From Bacilli bacterium (GTDB taxonomy: Bacteria > Bacillota_I > Bacilli_A > ML615J-28 > CAG-698), in contig JAEDHQ010000021.1 of NCBI GenBank assembly GCA_016296945.1, positions 1 to 24,078 on the forward strand: a stretch of DNA of 24,078 bases. Reading direction: 5' to 3'. Each line of letters begins with the position of its first letter. The stretch's first letter is position 1. A program made the position numbers and the translations under genes. Below the pieces are notes generated by a model. The model worked only from the letters and a program-made list of their open reading frames with translations. It had not been told where the DNA came from and did not search any database. Shown one piece after another: positions 1 through 8,029 of this stretch.

Positions 1-27
1 ATAATTTTATAAAAAAATTAAACATAA

Positions 28-56
28 TTGAAATAGGATAGAAATTATGATATAAT
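28..56 (+). promoter_or_regulatory. SigA-type extended -10 promoter of the nusB operon
   Basis: TTGAAA (28-33), a 17-bp spacer and TATAAT (51-56) preceded by TGA, which gives an extended -10. The predicted transcription start is near 63. This makes the ATG at 66 unlikely as a start, because it would sit only a few bases into the mRNA. Confidence 0.8.
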
Positions 57-80
57 AATCTGATAATGGAGGATAAAATT

Positions 81-503
81 ATGCGTAGAACTATTAGTCG
101 TGTGAAAGTGTTAAGTGAATTATATCAATATGATTTATTGAATCAACAAATAAATATCGATAATTTTGATGAATTATTAAAAGAAGTTGATGATGAACAA
201 ATTGAATATGATGAAACTTTTGCGGAAACATTATTTAATGGTGTTATTTCTAATTTAGGCGCAATTGACCGCATGATTGCTCTATGCTTAGAAAACTATC
301 CATTAGATCGTTTATCATATGTTGATAGAAGCTTATTGCGTATAGGTACTTATGAGATGATGTATACTAAAACTCCTCATCAAATTATTATTAATGAAAT
401 AATAAATTTATCAAAAGAATATTCTCAAGATGATACAAAAAAAACAGCAAAATTTAATAATGCTGTTTTAGATAGTATTTCTAAAAGAATAAATAAAAAA
501 TAG
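81..503 (+). CDS. nusB: Transcription antitermination factor NusB
   Basis: NusB is an all-helical RNA-binding protein. With NusE/S10 it binds boxA RNA and keeps RNA polymerase antiterminated on rRNA operons. The 140-residue product has the family N-terminus (arginine-rich, then a LYQYD-type helix) and the C-terminal block with RLSYVDRSLLRIGTYEM and IIINEIINLSKEYS. I place the start at ATG 81 because GGAGG at 68-72 lies 8 bases upstream. An in-frame ATG at 66 would add five residues, but it overlaps this Shine-Dalgarno and almost touches the predicted transcript start. It is the first gene of a run with xseA, xseB, dxs and recN, an order known from Bacillus. Identification is firm. Confidence 0.93.
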   Translation: MRRTISRVKVLSELYQYDLLNQQINIDNFDELLKEVDDEQIEYDETFAETLFNGVISNLGAIDRMIALCLENYPLDRLSYVDRSLLRIGTYEMMYTKTPHQIIINEIINLSKEYSQDDTKKTAKFNNAVLDSISKRINKK

Positions 504-533
504 AAAATAATTATAAAGAGAAATAATATCAAA

Positions 534-1871
534 ATGAAAGAAATAAAGTATTTAACAGTTTCAGCGTTAAATCGTTATATAGCATATAAAATTGATTCTG
601 ATGTTGCTTTAAATATAATCTATATAAAGGGAGAAGTTTCGAATGCCAGAATTTCCAAAGGTCATTTATATTTTATATTAAAAGATGAAGAATCGGAAAT
701 TAGCGCTATTATCTTCAGCAATATTTTAAGAAATTCTAATTATGTTCCTAAGGATGGAGCTAAAGTACTGATTACAGGTCAAGTTTCTAGTTATAGTAAA
801 AAGGGAACATACAATTTAATTGTTAATAAAATTAGTGAGTTTGGACAAGGATTAATTTATCAACAATTTTTAGAACTAAAAGAGAGATTGGAAAGAGAAG
901 GATTATTTGCTATTGAACATAAGAAACCAATTCCAAAGTATAGTGAAAGAATATCTGTTGTCACTTCGGAAACTGGCGATGCCTTACAAGATATTCGTTC
1001 CACTATTCAAAATCGGTTTCCGCTTGCACAAATATTTTTATATAAAGCATTAGTACAAGGAAATGATGCCCCACAATCTTTAATTAGTGCATTAAAGCGT
1101 GCTGATAATGATCGATATGGTGATGTTATTATTATTGCACGTGGCGGTGGAAGTATTGAAGATTTGAATTGTTTTAATGATGAGGACTTAGCAAGGACAA
1201 TTTATGATTTAAAGACACCGATTGTTAGTGGTGTTGGTCATGAAAATGATTACACGATTTGTGATTTCGTTTGCGATGATCGAGCTCCAACACCAACAGG
1301 TGCTGCTGTCAAAGTAACACCTGATAAGAACATTTTAATTCAAGATTTAAATTATACCGTTAATAGAATAAAAAATGCTTTAGTTAAGAAATATGAAAAA
1401 TTAGAAAATAATTATAATTCTTTAATAAATTCTTATTATTTTAAATCTTTTGATAAAGTTATTGATGAAAAAATTAATAATCTTAATTATTTAAGAAATA
1501 AATTGGAAAGTTATTCGCCAATTAATTTATTAAATAATTATCATATTGAACTAAATAATTTAATTAAACGTATTGAAGTATATAATATTGATGAAAGAAT
1601 TGAAAAATTAAAACAGAATGTTTTTGATAAGAATGAGCAATTAAATAAGTCCTTTGCAAATAGTATTATCAAATATCAAAATAAATTTGTTAGTATTTTA
1701 GATAAATTAATTTTAGTAAATCCTTTAAATATCATGAAAAAGGGCTATACATTAGTTTATAAGAACAATAGCTTAGTAACTGCAAGCAACCAATTGTCTA
1801 ATAATGATGAGGTTAAAATTCAATTTTCTGATGGTTCAGTTAAGGCTATTATCACGACGGATAATAAATAA
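534..1871 (+). CDS. xseA: Exodeoxyribonuclease VII large subunit
   Basis: XseA is the catalytic large subunit of exonuclease VII, which degrades single-stranded DNA from both ends in complex with several XseB subunits. The 445-residue protein has an N-terminal OB-fold (about residues 1-105), a catalytic core and a long coiled-coil C-terminal region rich in Asn, Lys and Leu (about 265-400). The core carries SVVTSETGDALQDIRSTI, RGGGSIEDL from R203, SGVGHENDYTICD and DDRAPTPTGAA. The length is typical. It follows nusB by 30 bp. Bacillus has folD between the two genes, and there is no trace of it here. Confidence 0.95.
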   Translation: MKEIKYLTVSALNRYIAYKIDSDVALNIIYIKGEVSNARISKGHLYFILKDEESEISAIIFSNILRNSNYVPKDGAKVLITGQVSSYSKKGTYNLIVNKISEFGQGLIYQQFLELKERLEREGLFAIEHKKPIPKYSERISVVTSETGDALQDIRSTIQNRFPLAQIFLYKALVQGNDAPQSLISALKRADNDRYGDVIIIARGGGSIEDLNCFNDEDLARTIYDLKTPIVSGVGHENDYTICDFVCDDRAPTPTGAAVKVTPDKNILIQDLNYTVNRIKNALVKKYEKLENNYNSLINSYYFKSFDKVIDEKINNLNYLRNKLESYSPINLLNNYHIELNNLIKRIEVYNIDERIEKLKQNVFDKNEQLNKSFANSIIKYQNKFVSILDKLILVNPLNIMKKGYTLVYKNNSLVTASNQLSNNDEVKIQFSDGSVKAIITTDNK

Positions 1872-1908
1872 TAATTTAAAAATATCAAAATAATAGGAGA
1901 CCAATTTA

Positions 1909-2085
1909 ATGGATAAATTTGAAGATTTTCTAAAAGAGTTAAATGATATTATTAGTGAATTAGAAAGTGGAAAATTGACACTTGAAGAATCAATTAAGAA
2001 ATATCAAAGAGGCTTAGAATTAAGCGACTATTGCAAGAAAAAATTAGAAGAAGCAAAAGAAATAATTGTGTCAAAAGTAGAATAA
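1909..2085 (+). CDS. xseB: Exodeoxyribonuclease VII small subunit
   Basis: A 58-residue gene between xseA and dxs, starting at ATG 1909 after a TAGGAGA Shine-Dalgarno and ending at TAA 2083-2085. The protein begins MDKFEDFLKELNDIISELES, continues GKLTLEESIKKYQRGLEL and ends in a Lys/Glu-rich helix. This is the XseB pattern: a helical hairpin with the conserved LEESIxxYxxGxxL segment. XseB subunits bind the XseA coiled coil and are needed for active exonuclease VII. The usual length is 60-80 residues, so this is a compact version. The position directly after xseA supports the call. Confidence 0.93.
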   Translation: MDKFEDFLKELNDIISELESGKLTLEESIKKYQRGLELSDYCKKKLEEAKEIIVSKVE

Positions 2086-2103
2086 AATAAAAAGGGTGAT
2101 AAT

Positions 2104-3894
2104 ATGGAGAATTATAAACATATTTATAATATTAAATCTCCAGAATATTTAAAAAATAAATCTATCAAAGAATTAGAAGAAATCGCTTCGGAGATACGCG
2201 AGTTTATTATTGATAAAGTTAGTATTACCGGAGGTCATTTATCATCAAATTTAGGTGTTGTAGAAGCAACAATTGCTATGCATTATGTCTTTAACTCACC
2301 TATTGATAAACTAATTTTTGATGTCGGACATCAATCTTATGTTCATAAAATATTAACTGGTCGAGCATTTATGTTTGATCAGTTACGAACAATGAATGGT
2401 GTTAGCGGATTTCCGAAATATTCTGAAAGTCCTCATGATGTTTATGAAGTTGGTCATTCTTCAACTTCAATAAGTGCAATGTGTGGATTTGTAGAGGAAA
2501 GAAAAACAAACAAGAGTATTGGTGAAGTAGTTGCTTTAATTGGCGATGGTTCATTACAAAATGGTCTTTCTTTGGCTGCTTTGAACTATTTAGGGACAAA
2601 GAAGAACCAAAAAGGAATCATCATTATCAATGATAATGAAATGTCTATCTCTAAAAACGTTGGTGGCATGGCTCAATGGTTTAATAAACTTAGAATTAAA
2701 AAATCATTTAAATTAGTTAGATCATTGACAACAGTTTCTTTTCGAAATGCTATTAAATCAATTGTTTACCGTAATGTTAATATGTTTAACCAATTAGGAT
2801 TTACTTATATTGGACCAATAGATGGTCATAATTTGAAAGATTTAATTTCCTATATGGATTATGCAAAGAAAAGCAGTAGTTCAATAGTTTTACATATTAA
2901 GACAGTAAAAGGGAAAGGCTATAAGTTTGCAGAAGAAGATAATATAGGACTATTCCATGGCGTTAGTCCATTTGATAAAACTACAGGTGAATTTTTAAAG
3001 AAATTACCAAATAATCAAATGTCTTTTTCTAAAGCTGTTGGCGGCAGTTTACCTAAATTTATGGATAAATATCCTAATTTGAAAGTAATAACTCCTGCAA
3101 TGATTTATGGAATGGGATTAACACATGTTTTTGAAAAATATCCAGAACGAACTTTAGATGTTGGAATTTCCGAAGAAAATGCTTGTGTTATGGCTGGTGT
3201 GATGGCTCGTTGTGGCAGTATTCCGATTGTGGCAACTTATTCCACATTCTTTCAACGTTCTTATGATCAAATCAATCATGATATTTGTCGTTCTAACGAA
3301 CATGTTATCTTCTTATTTGATCATGCTGGTTTAGTTTCTGGTGATGGTGATACTCATCAAGGTATTTTTGATATTGCAATGCTATCTAGTTTACCAAATA
3401 TCACGATTGCATCTCCAGCTAATTTACAAGAATTTGAGGAGGTATTAGAAATCGCCATCCATCACCAAGGTCCATTTGTTATTCGTTATCCAAAATGTGT
3501 AATAGATATAAACGAAACTTATAATACAACTTTTTTAAACAAATGGAAAATTGTTCGTCCGATCAGAGAAAAAAATATTTTATGCTATGGCCCTGTTGTT
3601 GATCAATTTAAAAAAATTTTGCCTCCTGGTATTGGCTTAATTAATAGTTTATTTATTAAACCTTTTGATGAAGAAATCATAAAAATGCTTAATAATAAAA
3701 AATTATTTATTTATGAAGATGTTATTAAAGAAAATTCTTTAAGTACAAAAATTATTGAATACGCGTATTTAAATAAACTGAATATTGAAATTCATAGCGT
3801 AGGTGTCGATGATTTTGGTTGCGTTGGAACGTTAGAAGAACTGCACCAAAAATATCATCTATCGTTAGAAGAGTTTATAAATAATATAAAGTAG
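2104..3894 (+). CDS. dxs: 1-deoxy-D-xylulose-5-phosphate synthase (divergent)
   Basis: A thiamine-diphosphate enzyme that condenses pyruvate with glyceraldehyde 3-phosphate to DXP, the entry to MEP isoprenoid synthesis and a precursor of thiamine and PLP. The family blocks appear in order: TGGHLSSNLGVVE (H45), DVGHQSY (73-79), GHSSTSIS (117-124), the ThDP motif GDGS (147-150) with NDNEMSISKNVG, FHGVSPFD, the catalytic Glu in ISEEN (E357), YSTFFQRSYDQ, GDGDTHQG and RYPK. At 596 residues it is slightly shorter than usual (about 620). Some normally invariant positions differ: DRAG reads DHAG (H407) and AEQH reads SEEN. Shine-Dalgarno GGGTGAT. ispA, which lies between xseB and dxs in Bacillus, is absent. 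It is orthologous by position, but a shifted substrate cannot be excluded. Confidence 0.85.
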   Translation: MENYKHIYNIKSPEYLKNKSIKELEEIASEIREFIIDKVSITGGHLSSNLGVVEATIAMHYVFNSPIDKLIFDVGHQSYVHKILTGRAFMFDQLRTMNGVSGFPKYSESPHDVYEVGHSSTSISAMCGFVEERKTNKSIGEVVALIGDGSLQNGLSLAALNYLGTKKNQKGIIIINDNEMSISKNVGGMAQWFNKLRIKKSFKLVRSLTTVSFRNAIKSIVYRNVNMFNQLGFTYIGPIDGHNLKDLISYMDYAKKSSSSIVLHIKTVKGKGYKFAEEDNIGLFHGVSPFDKTTGEFLKKLPNNQMSFSKAVGGSLPKFMDKYPNLKVITPAMIYGMGLTHVFEKYPERTLDVGISEENACVMAGVMARCGSIPIVATYSTFFQRSYDQINHDICRSNEHVIFLFDHAGLVSGDGDTHQGIFDIAMLSSLPNITIASPANLQEFEEVLEIAIHHQGPFVIRYPKCVIDINETYNTTFLNKWKIVRPIREKNILCYGPVVDQFKKILPPGIGLINSLFIKPFDEEIIKMLNNKKLFIYEDVIKENSLSTKIIEYAYLNKLNIEIHSVGVDDFGCVGTLEELHQKYHLSLEEFINNIK

Positions 3895-3902
3895 GTGAAA
3901 AT

Positions 3903-5549
3903 ATGTTACTTTCATTAACAGTAAAAAATTTTGCAATTATTGATAATATTTCGATTGACTTTAATAAAGGAATGACTGTCTTAACAGGGGAAACTGGTGC
4001 AGGTAAGTCCTTAATAATAGATGCTATAGGTTTATTGTTTGGTGATCGTGCTTCTAATGAATTAGTTCGTTATGGTGAAAATAAAGCTATAATCGAAGGA
4101 GTATTTTCTGATTATTCAAATAATGTCTGTGAAATATTAGAAAATAATGATATTACGAATAGTGATCTTCTAGTTATTAAACGCGAGATTTATCAAAATG
4201 GAAAAAGTATTGCGAAGGTTAATGGGGAAACAATTACATTAAACGTTTTAGAGTTATTATCGACTGAGTTAGGTGATATTCATACTCAATTTGATGTTGT
4301 AAAACTTGTAAATCCAAAAAATTATTTTTCATTTATTGATAATGATAGAATTAATTTCTTGTTAAATGATTATAAAGATTTATTAAATAAATATCGTAAA
4401 GTTTTTTCTATATATAATCAAAAGAAAGAACAAGAAGGGCTAAATAATCAGAAATTAGATTTTTTAAATTATCAAAAAAATGAATTAGAAAAAGCAAAAC
4501 TAGATCCTGATGAAGAAGATATTTTAAAAAATGAATTAAATGTCATTAATAATTTTGAAAAGATTTCTGAAAATTATCAAGAGTTTATTGATTTGTTTGC
4601 AGATAATAATATAATCGAATCTATTTATGATAGTATAAATGCCTTAAAGAAAAATGTGGAATATAATGGTAAGTTAGAAAATTATATTCAAAGACTTGAA
4701 AGTGCATATTATGATTTAGATGATTTAAACCAAGATATCATTTCTTTAAAAAAAGATATTGAATATAATCCACTTGAACTTGATCAAAAGAATGAGAGAT
4801 TATCAGTTTATTCATCTTTAAAGAGAAAATATAAGATGGATACAAAGCAATTAATTGCTTATTATAATAATATTAAAAAAGAAATTGATGATATTGAAAA
4901 TTATGATTTTCAAATTAATGAATTAGAAAAACAAAAAAATCAATTATATCAAGAAGTAAAAAAAGTTGCTGAAGAAATTAGTAGCATTAGATTTGAGGAA
5001 GCAAAAGTTTTAAAGGATAACTTACTTAAAGTTTTTCCAGAACTTTCTTTAAAAAATACTAATTTAGATATTATCCTAAAGCAAACAGAAAATTTTTATA
5101 ATAATGGTATTGATGAAATTGATTTTATGATTTCTTTCAACAAAGGTGAACCATTAAAACCGCTTAATAAAACTGCTTCCGGTGGTGAATTATCTCGTTT
5201 TATGTTAGCATTAAAAGCAATTAGTTGTCATAAGAATATGCATAAAACGTTCATCTTTGATGAAATTGATACCGGTGTAAGTGGCGAGGTTGCTGGCTCA
5301 ATTGCTTTGAAAATGAAGGAGATTTCCCAAAACAACCAAGTTATTTGTGTAACTCATTTACCACAAGTAGCATCAATTGCTTCTGAACATCTAAATATTA
5401 CCAAGAATATTTTAGAAAATAATAGAACTATTACAAATATTAAGAAACTTAATTATGATGAAAAAGTCAATAGTATTGCTTTAATGATTTCAAAAGGAAA
5501 TATAACTGATGCTAGTATTGCATTAGCAAAAGAATTCTTAAATAATTAG
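3903..5549 (+). CDS. recN: DNA repair protein RecN
   Basis: RecN is an SMC-like ATPase that acts early at double-strand breaks, tethering DNA ends before RecA-mediated repair. The 548-residue protein has an N-terminal ATPase half with Walker A GETGAGKS (29-36), a central coiled coil (about 150-390), the ABC signature ASGGELSR (about 424-431) and Walker B TFIFDEIDTGVSG (about 448-460). It ends with CVTHLPQVAS, which contains the switch histidine. Its AGGTGA Shine-Dalgarno overlaps the TAG stop of dxs, so the two are probably co-translated. It is the last gene before a strong terminator. Bacillus has a tlyA-like gene and argR/ahrC between dxs and recN; both are absent here. Confidence 0.96.
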   Translation: MLLSLTVKNFAIIDNISIDFNKGMTVLTGETGAGKSLIIDAIGLLFGDRASNELVRYGENKAIIEGVFSDYSNNVCEILENNDITNSDLLVIKREIYQNGKSIAKVNGETITLNVLELLSTELGDIHTQFDVVKLVNPKNYFSFIDNDRINFLLNDYKDLLNKYRKVFSIYNQKKEQEGLNNQKLDFLNYQKNELEKAKLDPDEEDILKNELNVINNFEKISENYQEFIDLFADNNIIESIYDSINALKKNVEYNGKLENYIQRLESAYYDLDDLNQDIISLKKDIEYNPLELDQKNERLSVYSSLKRKYKMDTKQLIAYYNNIKKEIDDIENYDFQINELEKQKNQLYQEVKKVAEEISSIRFEEAKVLKDNLLKVFPELSLKNTNLDIILKQTENFYNNGIDEIDFMISFNKGEPLKPLNKTASGGELSRFMLALKAISCHKNMHKTFIFDEIDTGVSGEVAGSIALKMKEISQNNQVICVTHLPQVASIASEHLNITKNILENNRTITNIKKLNYDEKVNSIALMISKGNITDASIALAKEFLNN

Positions 5550-5569
5550 AGGATACTACCAAAAAATAC

Positions 5570-5601
5570 AAACCTTAGTTTATGATGACTAAGGTTTTTT
5601 T
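5570..5601 (+). terminator. Rho-independent terminator after recN
   Basis: A perfect 10-bp stem, AAACCTTAGT (5570-5579) with ACTAAGGTTT (5588-5597), an 8-base loop and a T-run to 5601. It separates the nusB-recN run from spoIVB. Confidence 0.93.
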
Positions 5602-5651
5602 CTATTCATTTTGGTAATAATATAATTGTAACTAAGGAGTGATAAAATAAA

Positions 5652-6665
5652 ATGAAAAAAATAAATAAAAAAATAATTAATAAAATATTTGTTTTATTTA
5701 TTGCAATATTTTCTTGTCTTTTAATTCCAATTAGTACAAATGTATATGCTGCTAGTGAAAAACCACGTTTTGTAGTACTTGGTGGTGATTCAATTGGTTT
5801 ACGTTTAGAAACTGATGTTTATATCACCGGTAAATACGAAGTAACTACTGATACTGGAAGAGTTAAACCATGGAAAGATGCTAATATTATGGTCGATGAT
5901 ATAATTGTGGAACTAAATAATAAAAAAATAAATGGTATTGATGACATTAAAAATATTGTAAAGAGTTGTGATGAAGGCTATATACCAATTAAAGTGAAAA
6001 GAAATAATAGTATTATTGAATCAAATATATTAATCATTACAAATATTAAAGGAGATAATACTTTGGGATTATATGTGAAAGATAATGTTTTAGGTGTTGG
6101 AACTTTAACATATTATGATTTAAAAACAAAAACATTTGGTGCATTAGGGCATCAAGCGATTAATCAAGAAATTATCAAAGGAAAAATTTGTGATTGTAAG
6201 ATTAATGGAATCGTAAAGGGAGTGCGAGGACAACCCGGTGAAAAAGAAGCTATATTAGAAAATAATGAAATTGGTGAAATCACCACAAATAATAAGCTTG
6301 GTATCTTTGGAAAACTGACAAATTTTGAATTTGATAATAAATATCAATTAGTTCAAGTTGCAAAAGCTAAAGAAGTAGTATTAGGAAAAGCAAATATTAT
6401 TACTGTTTTAGAAGATAATAAAAAAGAGACTTTTGAAATTGAAATAATAGAAGTTAAAAGTCAATTTTATGAAGATATTAAAGGGATTAAGTTTAGAGTA
6501 ACTGATCAAGATTTATTATCTAAAACTGGAGGCATCATTCAAGGAATGAGTGGTAGTCCTATTATTCAAAATGGAAAGTTAGTTGGTGCTGTCAGCCATG
6601 TTTTAATTAATGATTCAACAATCGGCTATGGGGTATTTTCAGAATGGATGATTAATTACTCATAA
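5652..6665 (+). CDS. spoIVB: SpoIVB-type PDZ serine protease (S55)
   Basis: SpoIVB is a sporulation signalling protease. In Bacillus it is secreted from the forespore and cleaves SpoIVFA to trigger pro-sigma-K processing. The 337-residue product has an N-terminal signal/anchor helix (about 10-33, ending before NVYAAS), a PDZ domain (about 55-125) and an S55 peptidase domain. I can place a full triad: H167 in GALGHQ, D285 in TDQDLL and S300 in QGMSGSP, with the 15-residue Asp-Ser spacing seen in Bacillus. It is shorter than Bacillus SpoIVB (about 425 residues). Shine-Dalgarno AAGGAG at 5634-5639. A TATAAT at 5621-5626 could be the -10, but no convincing -35 is seen, so sigma factor use is open. 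It lies between two terminators, so it is probably monocistronic. Confidence 0.92.
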   Translation: MKKINKKIINKIFVLFIAIFSCLLIPISTNVYAASEKPRFVVLGGDSIGLRLETDVYITGKYEVTTDTGRVKPWKDANIMVDDIIVELNNKKINGIDDIKNIVKSCDEGYIPIKVKRNNSIIESNILIITNIKGDNTLGLYVKDNVLGVGTLTYYDLKTKTFGALGHQAINQEIIKGKICDCKINGIVKGVRGQPGEKEAILENNEIGEITTNNKLGIFGKLTNFEFDNKYQLVQVAKAKEVVLGKANIITVLEDNKKETFEIEIIEVKSQFYEDIKGIKFRVTDQDLLSKTGGIIQGMSGSPIIQNGKLVGAVSHVLINDSTIGYGVFSEWMINYS

Positions 6666-6703
6666 ATATATTATGATAAGTAAATTTCGTATATATTTGG
6701 AAC

Positions 6704-6714
6704 TTTTCGACAAA
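6704..6714 (-). promoter_or_regulatory. Spo0A-box-like site upstream of spo0A
   Basis: On the minus strand this reads TTTGTCGAAAA, containing the TGTCGAA core of the Bacillus 0A box. It lies between spoIVB and spo0A, about 80 bp upstream of the proposed spo0A -35. It is the only TGTCGAA core I found in the window. It suggests autoregulation of spo0A. Confidence 0.65.
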
Positions 6715-6722
6715 TCCATGTA

Positions 6723-6753
6723 AAAAGTAGCAATTATCTTGCTGCTTTTTTTT
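6723..6753 (+). terminator. Rho-independent terminator after spoIVB
   Basis: AAAAGTAGCAA (6723-6733) pairs with TTGCTGCTTTT (6739-6749) with one G-T wobble around a 5-base loop, followed by a T-run to 6753. Confidence 0.88.
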
Positions 6754-6791
6754 AATTAATTCATTAATTTTTATAAAAAATGTGAAAATAT

Positions 6792-6820
6792 TTGAGAAAT
6801 ACTATAATTTGGTGTAAAAT
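6792..6820 (+). promoter_or_regulatory. Putative SigA-type promoter of spo0A
   Basis: TTGAGA (6792-6797), a 17-bp spacer and TAAAAT (6815-6820). It lies 33 bp upstream of the spo0A ATG, with the AAAGGAGG Shine-Dalgarno at 6837-6844. An overlapping TATAAT at 6802-6807 lacks a matched -35. Confidence 0.55.
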
Positions 6821-6853
6821 TTAATTGTAATAGAGAAAAGGAGGGTTAGAGAT

Positions 6854-7690
6854 ATGAGTGATCTTAAAGTGATTATTGCAGATGATAGCAATGATTTAGT
6901 TAAGGCAATGAGCAATTTTATTGAAAAACAAAAAGGATTGGAGGTGGTTTATTGCTGTAGTGATGGTACTAACTTATTAAACTATTTACGAAAAAATAGT
7001 TGTGATGTGTTGCTTTTGGATATCTTTATGCCTAGTTGTGATGGGATTAAAGTATTACAAGAATTGAAATTTAATAAAGACTCTTATAATATTCCTAATA
7101 AAACAATAGTATTTTCAGCTTTTTCTAATGACAAATTAATGCGTAAAGTATCCGAACTAGGTGCAGACTATTTTATAGTAAAACCAATTAATTATTCTAA
7201 TTTATTAGATATAATTAAAGAATATAAAACAAAAAATGAAGATCAAAATGTTGTAATCAATGCAATTAATTTAAATAAAAACAATGCTTATGATTTAGAT
7301 ACAGAAATTACAACATTGTTACATGAGATTGGTGTCCCTGCTCATATTAGAGGATATTTATATATCCGGGAAGCTATCATAATGGTTTATAAAAACGTTG
7401 AAATATTAGCAGGAATCACAAAAGTTTTGTATCCAGAGATTGCTAGGCGTTATCAAACAACTGCCTCCCGAGTTGAAAGAGCCATTCGTCATGCAATTGA
7501 GGTGGCTTGGGTTAGAGGCAACGTCGATGCTATAAGTGATATTTTTAGTTACACAATTAGTTATCATAAAACAAAACCAACTAATTCTGAATTTATTGCG
7601 ATGATTGCAGATCGTTTAAGAATAATTCATCGCAAAGATATAAATAAACATAAAGAAAACGAAAAAATGAGTGATGTGAAAGCAGTATAA
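6854..7690 (+). CDS. spo0A: Sporulation master regulator Spo0A
   Basis: Spo0A is the phosphorelay response regulator that commits cells to sporulation and binds 0A boxes. The 278-residue protein has an N-terminal receiver domain with the acidic pair D10/D11, phosphoacceptor D56 in LLLDIFMP, S88 at the switch Thr/Ser position and K110 in KPIN. The C-terminal Spo0A effector domain (about 145-265) includes HEIGVPAHIRGYLYIREAI, YPEIARRY, the recognition segment ASRVERAIRHAIEVAW and the conserved SEFIAMIADRLR. Length and order match Bacillus Spo0A (267 residues). The start is fixed by the strong AAAGGAGG. It follows spoIVB as in Bacillus and Clostridium, and it may autoregulate through the upstream 0A-like box. 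Confidence 0.97.
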   Translation: MSDLKVIIADDSNDLVKAMSNFIEKQKGLEVVYCCSDGTNLLNYLRKNSCDVLLLDIFMPSCDGIKVLQELKFNKDSYNIPNKTIVFSAFSNDKLMRKVSELGADYFIVKPINYSNLLDIIKEYKTKNEDQNVVINAINLNKNNAYDLDTEITTLLHEIGVPAHIRGYLYIREAIIMVYKNVEILAGITKVLYPEIARRYQTTASRVERAIRHAIEVAWVRGNVDAISDIFSYTISYHKTKPTNSEFIAMIADRLRIIHRKDINKHKENEKMSDVKAV

Positions 7691-7739
7691 AAAAATCCGA
7701 TTAGAAATTCTATCCTTTAGAATTAGCTAATCGGTTTTT
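7689..7739. terminator. Bidirectional terminator between spo0A and the small minus-strand gene
   Basis: CCGATTAG (7697-7704) pairs with CTAATCGG (7727-7734), and the inner AATTCTA (7706-7712) pairs with TAGAATT (7718-7724). It is flanked by T5 on the plus strand and A7 on the left, which is T7 on the minus strand. It serves both convergent genes. Confidence 0.9.
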
Positions 7740-7760
7740 ATTAGTTTTGAATTAATTTTT

Positions 7761-7949
7761 TTATAGTTGAATAATTAAATAAATTAAAGCACCAACTGAA
7801 CCTAAAACTGTTAATGCTGCAATCGCAATTGCAAAGATTTTACCAGTTAATGTTTTACTAGGGCTTTGTCTGATTTCAACTTCTTTACCACCATCTAAAC
7901 GAGTTTTAGTTTTGATAAATGGTTTTTTGTCTTTCTTTTCGTTTTTCAC
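7761..7949 (-). CDS. Small basic single-pass membrane protein, unknown function
   Basis: I do not recognise this gene. The product is about 62 residues: a strongly basic N-terminal part (KNEKKDKKPFIKTKTR), a middle ending in RQSPSKTLTGK, and one C-terminal hydrophobic helix (IFAIAIAALTVLG to the end). This suggests an N-in tail-anchored topology. I choose GTG 7949 because AGAGGTGAG lies about 5 bases upstream; an in-frame GTG at 7958 would overlap that Shine-Dalgarno. It has its own extended -10 promoter divergent from dinB and shares the terminator with spo0A, so it is a stand-alone unit. The SD, promoter and terminator make a real gene likely. Confidence 0.7.
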   Translation of the reverse strand: MKNEKKDKKPFIKTKTRLDGGKEVEIRQSPSKTLTGKIFAIAIAALTVLGSVGALIYLIIQL

Positions 7950-7972
7950 TTTTCTCACCTCTTAAATTGTGG

Positions 7973-7978
7973 TATAAT
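7973..7978 (+). promoter_or_regulatory. Extended -10 promoter of dinB
   Basis: TATAAT at 7973-7978 preceded by TGG (7970-7972). The -35 region is weak. The same 12-mer TTGTGGTATAAT occurs again before cvfB. The predicted start is about 45 bp before the dinB ATG. Confidence 0.65.
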
Positions 7979-7993
7979 ATTTATTGATAAGTT

Positions 7994-7999
7994 ATTATA
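7994..7999 (-). promoter_or_regulatory. Extended -10 promoter of the 7949 small membrane protein
   Basis: On the minus strand this reads TATAAT preceded by TGT (8002-8000), an extended -10. No strong -35 is visible. The predicted leader is about 38 bases. It is divergent from and interleaved with the dinB promoter. Confidence 0.6.
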
Positions 8000-8029
8000 A
8001 CATAAATTTATAAAAAAAGGAAGAGGAAA

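Noticed and set aside
66..80. Five-residue N-terminal extension of nusB from ATG 66
   Set aside because: The ATG overlaps the GGAGG that serves ATG 81 and lies about three bases from the predicted transcription start.
5605..5626. Sigma-G/F promoter for spoIVB
   Set aside because: A TATAAT is present at 5621-5626, but I could not find a convincing -35 of either the vegetative or the forespore type, so no sigma factor is assigned.
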